The notes below the pieces were generated by a model that saw only the letters and a list, made by a program, of their open reading frames with translations, made no database searches and was not told the DNA's origin. DNA of 28,184 nucleotides from Dehalococcoidia bacterium. GTDB lineage: Bacteria; Chloroflexota; Dehalococcoidia; GIF9; UBA5629. Position numbers and translations under genes: made by a program. The DNA is taken from NCBI GenBank assembly GCA_016927965.1, contig JAFGLP010000101.1:1-28184 (forward strand). Reading direction: 5' to 3'. Shown piece by piece: positions 1 through 7,195 of the stretch (positions are counted from its first letter, which is position 1; the number at the start of each line of letters is the position of its first letter).

Positions 1-1
1 A

Positions 2-2275
2 CCCACACCCACACCAACTCCAACTCCTACACCGACACCGCAAGCATGTGATTTCACAGGACTCTGGGATACGGACTACGGCGACCTGCAAATAACGCAG
101 ACGGGAAATATTATTACAGGGACATACAACTACCAGGAAGGCCGGATACAGGGTACCGTATCCGGAAATGTCGCCACCGGGACATGGGCGGAATCACCAT
201 CCTTCCAACCGCCTCTCGACGCCGGTGATTTCACGTTTACACTATCCGACGACTGCAAGTCATTCACAGGACAGTGGCGATATGGTTCATGCGACTGGGA
301 TGGCGATATAAACGGACTTCGCATTGTTGAGCCAACACCCACACCTACACCGGCTCCCACACCGGAGCCGACTCCGTTTTACTCATGGTTTGCCGGTACA
401 TGGAAGACAACCTGGGGGGAAATGACACTTGCACAGAGCGGCAGCCAGGTAAGCGGCACATATACCCATGATAAGGGAAAGATCTCGGGAACGGCAGCGG
501 GAAACACCTTCAGCGGATGGTGGTCAGAGGCGCCTTCCTATAGTCCTGATAACGACGCAGGAGCTGTAGAACTGACCGTTTCAGCAGATGGAAAAACAAT
601 GAGCGGGCGCTGGCGCTACAGCACTTCCGGCAAGTGGCATGAAAATAACTGGGATGGCACGCGCACCAGCGGCATTCCCAAAGCATTAGATGTCCCGGGG
701 GCGACTGGTGACCTGGCTGATACCTATAACCTGGACTGGACAGGGAAATGGGATACAGACTGGGGCGAGATGCAGCTTACACAATCGGGCACGGCTGTCA
801 GCGGCACATATACCTATAACGACGGTGAACTTGAAGGTAACTCCAACGGCGGTATCCTGTTTGGCACATGGTCGAAATCCCCCTCATACAACGCACCTAA
901 AGATGCGGGGGCACTGCAGATGGAGATGACATCATCGGGCAATGAGTTCACCGGGAAATGGAAATACTCGTCATGCCCGTGGGACGGAAGCTGGGACGGC
1001 GTTATAACGGGAGACGGCCCCACTCCATCACCCACACCTGCACCATCACCAGCACCCACCCCTACGCCTGTACCGGGAAATAATAATCCGGTAGCCAGTT
1101 TCTCCGTAGCTCCGCAAACGCCCACAACCGGAGATACACTGATAGCATCCGAACAGTGTTCCGACCCCGATGGGGATGCACTGTCATATTCGTGGTTCTT
1201 CGACGGCGCCCAGCAAAGCGCTTATACCAACCAGCCATACTGCATTGTAGCTAATGCACCCCTAGACACACATATTCTCGGCCTGCAGGTAACTGACGGG
1301 AAGGGGGGCAGCGCCTATTTCCAGCAGAAGATTGATGTTTCACAGGCGCCGTCACCACAACCGACACCGGGTGTAAATCATCCTCCCTCAGTATTCATCT
1401 ATACCTCGCCGCAGTCGCCAACCAACTACGATACGTTAGTGGCTACCTGCCAAGCCTCCGACGAGGATGGGGATGCGCTCACCTATTCCTGGTATAAAGA
1501 CGGGGCACAGGCCACAGAATACAACAATTTTACTTATATGCTCTGGGTAAATCCGCCGCTCGGCACACATACCATCAGCCTGCAGGTCAGCGACGGTAAA
1601 GGCGGAGTTACACCGGTACAGCAGCAAATATTCTTCTCTCAAGGAACGCCCCCGTCTCCATCGCCCATACCCCCGACACCTACACCACCAACACCCACGC
1701 CTACGCCGGGGACCAACACTACCCCCAGGGCATATTTTAAGATAAACCCACCACAACCCCAGGCCGGTGATGATATCACGGTAAACAGCCAGTCGACCGA
1801 TGCCGATGGGGATACACTCAGTTTAACCTGGAACATCGATGGCAAGGTTATGGACAAGTATTCCGGGAAAACAAGCTGGAAATGGTCTAAACCAGCCTCC
1901 GGCGGCCATGTTATGCAGTTGACCGTCGATGATGGAAAAGGAGGCAGCAACAGCTTCTCCAGAAGGGTCCGCATACCTGCTGATAAGAATGAGGACAAGT
2001 GGAAGATCGGTCCTTTCAGTTGCTTCATCGCAACTGCCGCTTACGGCAGCGAGACTGCCTGGGAGTTAGACACGCTGCGCTTATTCCGCGACAGGGTTTT
2101 ACTCAGGAGCTTACCGGGGAAATGGTTCGTGGATGCATATTATAAACTGAGTCCGCCGTTCGCCGAGTTTATAGCAAATCATGAAGCTGTCCGTACCTTC
2201 GTCAGGGAGAAACTGCTCGACCCGCTTATAATACTGCTTAAAGATACTGAGGAATATTGGAATAAGCATAATTAA
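2..2275 (+). CDS. Multidomain surface protein with CFI-box C-terminus (5' partial)
   Basis: The frame is open from the first bases of the window, so the true start lies upstream; an ATG at 422 is internal to the repeat region. The visible 757 codons begin in a Thr-Pro linker and carry three copies of a ~90-residue, probably beta-rich domain (nt ~44-320, ~388-680 and ~735-1010). Each copy has a W-x-T-x-WG start, a GTY-x-Y core, a W-[AS]-[EK]-[AS]-P-S-[FY]...DAG motif and a closing G-x-W-x-Y. Pro/Thr/Ser linkers separate blocks. Three PKD/Ig-like domains follow (nt ~1080-1350, ~1380-1640, ~1725-1975), each with a D-x-DGD-x-L motif and a DGKGG motif. The C-terminus has FSCFIATAAYGS followed by a helical stretch, which matches the CFI-box-CTERM domain known from bacterial surface proteins. 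It is inferred to be exported or cell-surface; the ligand is unknown. The TPR lipoprotein follows 27 nt downstream. Confidence 0.9.
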   Translation, partial: PTPTPTPTPTPTPQACDFTGLWDTDYGDLQITQTGNIITGTYNYQEGRIQGTVSGNVATGTWAESPSFQPPLDAGDFTFTLSDDCKSFTGQWRYGSCDWDGDINGLRIVEPTPTPTPAPTPEPTPFYSWFAGTWKTTWGEMTLAQSGSQVSGTYTHDKGKISGTAAGNTFSGWWSEAPSYSPDNDAGAVELTVSADGKTMSGRWRYSTSGKWHENNWDGTRTSGIPKALDVPGATGDLADTYNLDWTGKWDTDWGEMQLTQSGTAVSGTYTYNDGELEGNSNGGILFGTWSKSPSYNAPKDAGALQMEMTSSGNEFTGKWKYSSCPWDGSWDGVITGDGPTPSPTPAPSPAPTPTPVPGNNNPVASFSVAPQTPTTGDTLIASEQCSDPDGDALSYSWFFDGAQQSAYTNQPYCIVANAPLDTHILGLQVTDGKGGSAYFQQKIDVSQAPSPQPTPGVNHPPSVFIYTSPQSPTNYDTLVATCQASDEDGDALTYSWYKDGAQATEYNNFTYMLWVNPPLGTHTISLQVSDGKGGVTPVQQQIFFSQGTPPSPSPIPPTPTPPTPTPTPGTNTTPRAYFKINPPQPQAGDDITVNSQSTDADGDTLSLTWNIDGKVMDKYSGKTSWKWSKPASGGHVMQLTVDDGKGGSNSFSRRVRIPADKNEDKWKIGPFSCFIATAAYGSETAWELDTLRLFRDRVLLRSLPGKWFVDAYYKLSPPFAEFIANHEAVRTFVREKLLDPLIILLKDTEEYWNKHN
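1021..1080 (+). repeat. Pro/Thr/Ser low-complexity linker
   Basis: Degenerate CCN-ACN codon repeats encode a Pro-Thr/Ser-Pro/Ala linker between the third ~90-residue domain and the first PKD-like domain. Similar linkers occur at about 2-40, 330-380 and 1650-1712. They are extended interdomain spacers typical of exported multidomain proteins and a plausible recombination or slippage site. They are coding, not an independent element. Confidence 0.7.
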
Positions 2276-2302
2276 AAATGATATTTAAGGCTGCAAAGGT
2301 CA

Positions 2303-3388
2303 ATGGTAGCATCAGCAATTAAATTCAACGAACTGGCGCAGGACATTCGTCATATGGCCTATCCGGCATTGATAATTATCCTGCTTGTGCTGTGTTCTGT
2401 CACTACAGCCTGCCAGCCTCAAGATAATACATACCTGGAGAGCGGGCAGGCCTTTTCTGAAAACAAACAGTATGAGGAAGCCATCACCGCTTATACCACG
2501 GCCATTGAATTGGCCCCCGATCTGGTATCAGCCTACCTCGGCCGCGGCCGTGCTTACATACCACTGCAAAAATTCGAACTGGCGTATGCCGACTACAATA
2601 AAGCCATCGAACTGCAGCCGGATTCCAGCGAAGCTTACTGGGGCAGGGCAACCAGCCTCAGACTGCAGAAAGAGTATGGCCGTGCGCTGCAGGACTTTAC
2701 CAAGTCATTACAGTTGGATCCCGATCACGCGCGGAGCTATCTGGGACGGGGATTCTGCTACTACCACCTGGAAGAACCAGACAGGGCCATAGATGATTTC
2801 AGCAGGGCTATCAACCTGGGTGGGGATGTGGCTGCTTCCGCTTACTTACAGCGCGGCATCTGCTATGCTGATAAGTGTGATGTAGACAATGCTCTAGCAG
2901 ACAATGAACAGGCCCTGAAAATCAATGCCAGCGAATTCGCCTATAACAATCAGGGCTATTACCTCCTGATGAAAGGCCGTTATGATGACGCTTTACCCAA
3001 CATACAGAGGTCGCTTGAGATCAACCCGAACAGTGCTGCGACCTGGGACACGCGGGGCTGGTATTTTTTTAACGTAGGAAACTGCAATCAGGCCATCGAA
3101 GATCTCAACAGGGCTATCGAGCTTGTTTCCAGCGACAGCATCATATACGGTCACCGGGGAGCCTGCTACTATACTACTAAAGAATACACTAAAGCCGTCG
3201 CTGACCTTAACAAGGCCATTGAACAGGATAACACCAATGCTGAAGCCCATCTCTACAGGGGATTATGCTATAAAGTCCTCGGTCAAAAGGATAGTGCCAT
3301 CGCAGATTTCCAGGCTACCGTCAATCATTCGCAACAAATTCCGCTGACCAAGCAGGCCATGGCTGCCATCAAGGAACTTAAATCCTGA
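2303..3388 (+). CDS. TPR-repeat lipoprotein
   Basis: A 361-residue protein made almost entirely of nine tandem tetratricopeptide repeats (residues ~44-350), each ~34 residues with the usual G/A-8, A-20, P-32 pattern (for example AIELAPD, AIELQPD, SLEINPN). TPR solenoids act as protein-protein interaction scaffolds; no catalytic domain is seen. The N-terminus has a hydrophobic segment ending VTTAC, a slightly atypical lipobox with Cys at residue 37, so the protein is probably anchored on the outer face of the membrane. The start is uncertain. The ATG at 2303 has AAGG only 3 nt away. An in-frame ATG at 2354 is preceded by AGGA at 10 nt and gives a shorter signal peptide, though without a basic n-region. 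It follows the surface protein by 27 nt on the same strand, so the two may be co-transcribed and act together at the cell surface. That link is inference. Confidence 0.9.
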   Translation: MVASAIKFNELAQDIRHMAYPALIIILLVLCSVTTACQPQDNTYLESGQAFSENKQYEEAITAYTTAIELAPDLVSAYLGRGRAYIPLQKFELAYADYNKAIELQPDSSEAYWGRATSLRLQKEYGRALQDFTKSLQLDPDHARSYLGRGFCYYHLEEPDRAIDDFSRAINLGGDVAASAYLQRGICYADKCDVDNALADNEQALKINASEFAYNNQGYYLLMKGRYDDALPNIQRSLEINPNSAATWDTRGWYFFNVGNCNQAIEDLNRAIELVSSDSIIYGHRGACYYTTKEYTKAVADLNKAIEQDNTNAEAHLYRGLCYKVLGQKDSAIADFQATVNHSQQIPLTKQAMAAIKELKS

Positions 3389-3634
3389 CCACACCTGTCC
3401 CGATTCAATCACTTTCCGGCCTTGAATGGGGGACCTCGTCACTTTTCCTGGACTGAGTTGCAATCCACTGCCACGTTTTCGGCAAGTGTGTGAAGTGTTT
3501 TCTGTGGTTATACGCCATCACAGCAGAATGGCCCGCTCCTGCTGCCAGGTCAACAGGATATTGTACCAGAGCCAGAAAAGCTGACAGCCGCAGGTCTTTT
3601 AACAACGGGTATTAATCCTGTCAATAGATAATGA

Positions 3635-4546
3635 TCATGACCTGCGCGTACGCAGGATCAAAATCAATGTGGCGATTACCAGGACAGCCCCAATGGCAAT
3701 AATCACCCACACCCATAGCGGGGTAGAGGGTTCCGCCGCTGCGGGAGCAGCCGGGGCAGGGGCTGGTTCAGTTTGGAAACTAAAGGTGGCAGACCAGTCG
3801 CTGGGTATCTGCTGGCCATCTATCTCGATGGCTTTAACACGCCAGAAATAATTGGTGCTGTAGTCCAGAGTGCCATTGTATTCATAGGCTGTGGTAGGAG
3901 TGGTAGCAGTGACTATCATCTGCTTGAACTCGGGGTCTTTGGAGAGATCTATTTGGTATTCCGTGGCATTCAGGTAGGGACTCCATGAGAATGATACAGG
4001 CTTTACCTTACAGCCGATGCAGCCGTTGGATGGACTGAGTAGCAGCACTCCATAATAGGGAGTTGTAACGATGAATCCAGGCGAGATGACAAAGCTGTGG
4101 GCTTCGCTCCAAGGGCTCCAGGCCAGTTGCCCCGTAGCCGACCTGTATACACGTATGCGCCACCAGTACTCGGCACCGGCTTCAGGCAAAGTACCCGGAG
4201 CTATCCAGGCAGATGGATTGGTCATATTAGTCGAATCCATATTTATAAAGATGGAACCGGTAACAGCAGCAATATTGCCTGCATTGTTGACGGCCGGGTT
4301 GATTAGCAATGTAAAGTCCTTATCTTTGGCGATCTGCAGCTCATATCCCGTTGCCAGGCATAGCTGCTCCCATGCCAAGTCAACCTGTTCGTTGCAACCG
4401 GTCACCGGGTCGGCGCCGGTACTGTAATGAGTAATAGAAACAGATTCAGCAGTGGCTTCCCTGTTAACATTGTTGCAGCCAGTGTAAAAAGGAAATATCA
4501 GGCAGACTGCCATTATCAGGCTGAAAACCGTTAAATATTTATTCAT
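3635..4546 (-). CDS. Lipoprotein with Ig/FnIII-like repeats and C-terminal membrane anchor
   Basis: The preferred start is the ATG at 4546, preceded by AAGGTGAAGGAT; the frame is open further to 4594. It gives 303 residues beginning with a hydrophobic signal ending FYTGC (Cys 24), a likely but non-canonical lipoprotein site. Two Ig/fibronectin-III-like beta domains follow, each with a W-x-Y/W-R-V-type strand (EYWWRIRVYR, NYFWRVKAIE) preceded by a YELQIAKD or YQIDLSKD strand. Then comes a Pro/Ala-rich spacer and a final hydrophobic helix (starting PLWVWVII) ending in RTRRS. This architecture resembles proteins I recall from Dehalococcoidia; that attribution is from memory. It would be displayed outside the cell, tethered at one or both ends. 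No enzymatic motif is visible. It converges with the TPR gene and diverges from the MFS gene. Confidence 0.85.
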   Translation of the reverse strand: MNKYLTVFSLIMAVCLIFPFYTGCNNVNREATAESVSITHYSTGADPVTGCNEQVDLAWEQLCLATGYELQIAKDKDFTLLINPAVNNAGNIAAVTGSIFINMDSTNMTNPSAWIAPGTLPEAGAEYWWRIRVYRSATGQLAWSPWSEAHSFVISPGFIVTTPYYGVLLLSPSNGCIGCKVKPVSFSWSPYLNATEYQIDLSKDPEFKQMIVTATTPTTAYEYNGTLDYSTNYFWRVKAIEIDGQQIPSDWSATFSFQTEPAPAPAAPAAAEPSTPLWVWVIIAIGAVLVIATLILILRTRRS

Positions 4547-4599
4547 ATCCTTCACCTTCATTTCACTCACATAATATAAGCGGTTTGCTGACATGTCAA

Positions 4600-4639
4600 G
4601 GTATTGAGCTACTTGATCTTAATGGGTAAGCTCAATACC
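4600..4639. promoter_or_regulatory. 11-bp perfect inverted repeat in divergent promoter region
   Basis: GGTATTGAGCT (4600-4610) and AGCTCAATACC (4629-4639) are exact reverse complements separated by 18 nt. They lie between the start of the lipoprotein gene and the MFS gene. The position suits an operator for a dimeric regulator or a leader hairpin for the minus-strand transcript. No regulator of the MarR or TetR type is adjacent. Confidence 0.5.
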
Positions 4640-4701
4640 CCATTATAGGCCTGGCTAAAACACTAAAATAGCAGATACTAATTCCAGTCTCGCCTGATAA
4701 T

Positions 4702-4730
4702 TTGTGCAATCAATCCCCATTGCGTATCAT
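4702..4730 (+). promoter_or_regulatory. Candidate promoter of the MFS gene
   Basis: TTGTGC (4702-4707) and TATCAT (4725-4730) are separated by 17 bp. Transcription would start at about 4737, only a few nt before the ATG at 4742. No Shine-Dalgarno sequence is visible, so the mRNA may be nearly leaderless. This is inferred from sequence pattern only. Confidence 0.35.
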
Positions 4731-4741
4731 TATGCATACTT

Positions 4742-6163
4742 ATGCAATCCGGCATGAACTCCACAGTGAATGATCATCAAACAGCCAGCCCTGCTCCCCT
4801 GCACAGCACGATCATATTAATAGTCACCTGCATAGCCACATTCATAACACCTTTCAACACGTCAGCCGTCAACATTGCACTGCCGGCCATCGGCCGGGAG
4901 TTCAGCGCCGACGCTATTATGCTTAGCTGGGTTGCAACATCCGTACTTCTTGCCACCGCAGTATTCCTGGTCCCACTGGGCAGGATTGCCGACATTCATG
5001 GCATGAAGAAAATGATGCTGTCAGGTCTGGCAATATTCACTTGTTCAGCGACGCTGGCAGCCTTCTCCAACAGCATGGCGTTATTGATAGCTTCACGGGC
5101 AATCCAAGGCCTTTCCAGCGCCATGATCTTCAGCACCAGCACCGCCCTGCTGGTAATGGCCTACCCTGTACAGCAGCGCGGGAGAGTCCTGGGCATTAAT
5201 ATAGCTACCGTCTATATCGCACTTTCGCTGGGACCATTTCTGGGCGGCATCCTTACTCAATCTTTGGGCTGGCGCAGTATTTTCTGGCTGATCGGCCTGC
5301 TGGGACTACTGGCATTTATCCTGACATTGCAATTGATTAAGGGCGAATGGGCCGCGGCAAAAGGGGAAAAATTCGACCTCCGGGGCTCTGTGATCTACGG
5401 GGTTGGTCTGGTAACACTAATCTGGGGGGTTTCAACTCTGCCGGACTGGCCCGGACTGGCCGCCATCGCCGTCAGCCTGGCAATCATAGGCCTCTTTATC
5501 TGGTGGGAATTAAAAGTTGAAAGCCCGGTTCTCAACATACAGCTTTTCGCCAGCAACCGAGTATTCGGGATGTCCAACCTGGCAGCATTGATTAACTATG
5601 CCGCAACTTTTGCAGTTACTTTTTTGCTCAGCCTTTACCTGCAATATATCAAGGGCCTGACACCGGGGGAGGCAGGCATCATCATCCTGGTTATGCCGTT
5701 GGTACAGGCCATCCTTTCTCCTTTTTCCGGCAGACTATCGGATAAAGCCGAGATACGCCTGCTGGTATCCACAGGGATGGGCATAACTACGCTGGGATTG
5801 CTGATGCTGGTCTTCCTGGATAACGATACCCATATCTCCTATATCATAGCCGGCCTGGTGATACTGGGTGCGGGGTTTGCCCTGTTTTCATCCCCTAATA
5901 CTAATGCGATTATGAGCTCGGTAGAGAAAAAATCACTGTCCATCGCATCGGCTACGCTGGCTACCATGCGCCTGCTCGGACAGATGCTTAGCATGGGGAT
6001 AGCCATGCTCATCTTTGCCGTTATGATCGGCCACGTACAGATCACCCCTGAACAATACCCGCAATTCCTTTCCAGCATTCAAGCCGCTTTTATTACCTGT
6101 ACGATATTATGCTTCGGCGGGATCTTCGCATCTCTGGCCAGAGGTAAAACAAACGGACGTTGA
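4742..6163 (+). CDS. MFS transporter, DHA2 (14-TM drug:H+ antiporter) family
   Basis: A 473-residue, very hydrophobic protein with the features of the major facilitator superfamily. These are motif A after TM2 (LGRIADIHGMKK), a motif C-like stretch in TM5 (LGPFLGGIL), the SLGWRSIFWL segment typical of DHA2/EmrB-QacA exporters, and a length suited to 12-14 helices. It probably exports amphipathic drugs or metabolites using the proton gradient; the substrate cannot be told from sequence. No EmrA-type adaptor is adjacent. The start is the ATG at 4742 or the in-frame ATG at 4754; neither has a good ribosome-binding site. The upstream inverted repeat at 4600-4639 may regulate it. Confidence 0.92.
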   Translation: MQSGMNSTVNDHQTASPAPLHSTIILIVTCIATFITPFNTSAVNIALPAIGREFSADAIMLSWVATSVLLATAVFLVPLGRIADIHGMKKMMLSGLAIFTCSATLAAFSNSMALLIASRAIQGLSSAMIFSTSTALLVMAYPVQQRGRVLGINIATVYIALSLGPFLGGILTQSLGWRSIFWLIGLLGLLAFILTLQLIKGEWAAAKGEKFDLRGSVIYGVGLVTLIWGVSTLPDWPGLAAIAVSLAIIGLFIWWELKVESPVLNIQLFASNRVFGMSNLAALINYAATFAVTFLLSLYLQYIKGLTPGEAGIIILVMPLVQAILSPFSGRLSDKAEIRLLVSTGMGITTLGLLMLVFLDNDTHISYIIAGLVILGAGFALFSSPNTNAIMSSVEKKSLSIASATLATMRLLGQMLSMGIAMLIFAVMIGHVQITPEQYPQFLSSIQAAFITCTILCFGGIFASLARGKTNGR

Positions 6164-6265
6164 TGCCGCGCCGACGCTTATATCTTCCAAATAAATCCCT
6201 GATTGCAATTATTCATAAATGAAGGTAATATTTTAACCCGACTGTTTTATTGAAGGGTTGTACGT

Positions 6266-7042
6266 ATGAAACTCCAGTGGCTGGGCACTGCAGGTTTCCA
6301 GATTGACACGGGTAAACATGTCTTTCTCATCGACCCCTATCTGTCGCGCAACCCAAAATCCCATCCCATGCAGCCCCTGAAGACCTGTGATATCTGCAAG
6401 GCAGAGCAGATATTCGTCAGCCACGGACACTTCGATCATTCTTATGATATCCCCGGGCTGGCAAAGCAAAATCAATGCTCTATTTACTGCTCTGATACTG
6501 TGTCGCACACACTGAAGAAGCGAGGTGTGGACCGCAGACAAATTCACGCCGTTAAAGTCAATGGTTACCGGGTGGATTTTGACGGATACTCGGCAGAGGC
6601 TTTCTTCAGCCGGCATATAGGTCCTGACATCCCGCTAGTAGCCCGCACACTGTGCAACATCGGTATGAGCTGGCCGCGATTGCTCAGGATGCATATGGGC
6701 TGTCCTCAGGGACAAGTGCTGAGCTGGAAATTTACCATCGGAAGCTATACCATACACCATTTCGGCAGCGGTGGATCAACACGGCATGAGTTGGAACGCC
6801 TGTCAACTTATCAGCCTGATCTTTTACTTATACCCTTGCAGGGACATACCCGTATCTGTGATATCGCACTGGAATACGTACGTGTCTTCAAGCCACGTAT
6901 GGTGATCGCCCATCACCACGATAATTTTTACCCCCCCATCTCTGCTGATATCGATATCACGCCCTTCGTTAAAGCAGTCAGGGAAAAGTGCCGTGGCACG
7001 GAGGTGCTGGTGCTGGAGATCAACCAGTGGATCTCATTATGA
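6266..7042 (+). CDS. MBL-fold metallo-hydrolase, UlaG/RomA-like
   Basis: A 258-residue protein starting MKLQWLGTAGF, the first beta strand of the metallo-beta-lactamase fold. It carries the dinuclear-metal signature HGHFDH (H53, H55, D57, H58) and a late IAHHHDNFYPP segment that fits the last metal ligand. IDPYLSRNP near residue 22 is typical of the UlaG/RomA-like branch, which includes lactonases and phosphodiesterases. No signal peptide is seen, so it is probably cytoplasmic. GAAGG lies about 10 nt before the ATG. It follows the MFS gene by ~100 nt on the same strand and precedes the glycogen genes, but no functional link is evident. Substrate unknown. Confidence 0.88.
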   Translation: MKLQWLGTAGFQIDTGKHVFLIDPYLSRNPKSHPMQPLKTCDICKAEQIFVSHGHFDHSYDIPGLAKQNQCSIYCSDTVSHTLKKRGVDRRQIHAVKVNGYRVDFDGYSAEAFFSRHIGPDIPLVARTLCNIGMSWPRLLRMHMGCPQGQVLSWKFTIGSYTIHHFGSGGSTRHELERLSTYQPDLLLIPLQGHTRICDIALEYVRVFKPRMVIAHHHDNFYPPISADIDITPFVKAVREKCRGTEVLVLEINQWISL

Positions 7043-7070
7043 TTATTTAGTATACGGGATTACACTGCTT

Positions 7071-7128
7071 GTACAGTTAATGCCACCTTACACAGCGGCA
7101 TGTACGCTTTGATATAATCCTGTATAAT
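7071..7128 (+). promoter_or_regulatory. Candidate promoter region of glgX-treZ
   Basis: An extended -10 element TGATATAAT (7110-7118) lies upstream of glgX, with a second TATAAT at 7123-7128; no good -35 box is visible. Just upstream an imperfect hairpin (ATGCC 7080-7084 / GGCAT 7097-7101, flanked by GTAC on both sides) covers the -35 area. It could be an operator or the end of the upstream transcript. Confidence 0.4.
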
Positions 7129-7195
7129 TCAATCAGGTATTTTCCAGGCTCAAGCTAAGCGATGGGAAATATGCTTACTATGCTGCGGAGGTGTT

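Noticed and set aside
130..360. Minus-strand open frame over the first repeat domain, with a Gly/Val-rich start.
   Set aside because: It is the complement of the Thr/Pro linker and beta-domain coding sequence of the surface protein.
1..1720. Short C/A-rich repeats as a CRISPR or satellite array.
   Set aside because: They are in-frame Pro/Thr/Ser linker codons of a surface protein, with irregular unit lengths and no spacers.
3405..3605. Open frame of 66 codons on the minus strand between the TPR and Ig-like lipoprotein genes.
   Set aside because: No ribosome-binding site, no recognisable motif and an amino-acid mix typical of noncoding sequence; the 246-base interval lies between two convergent genes.
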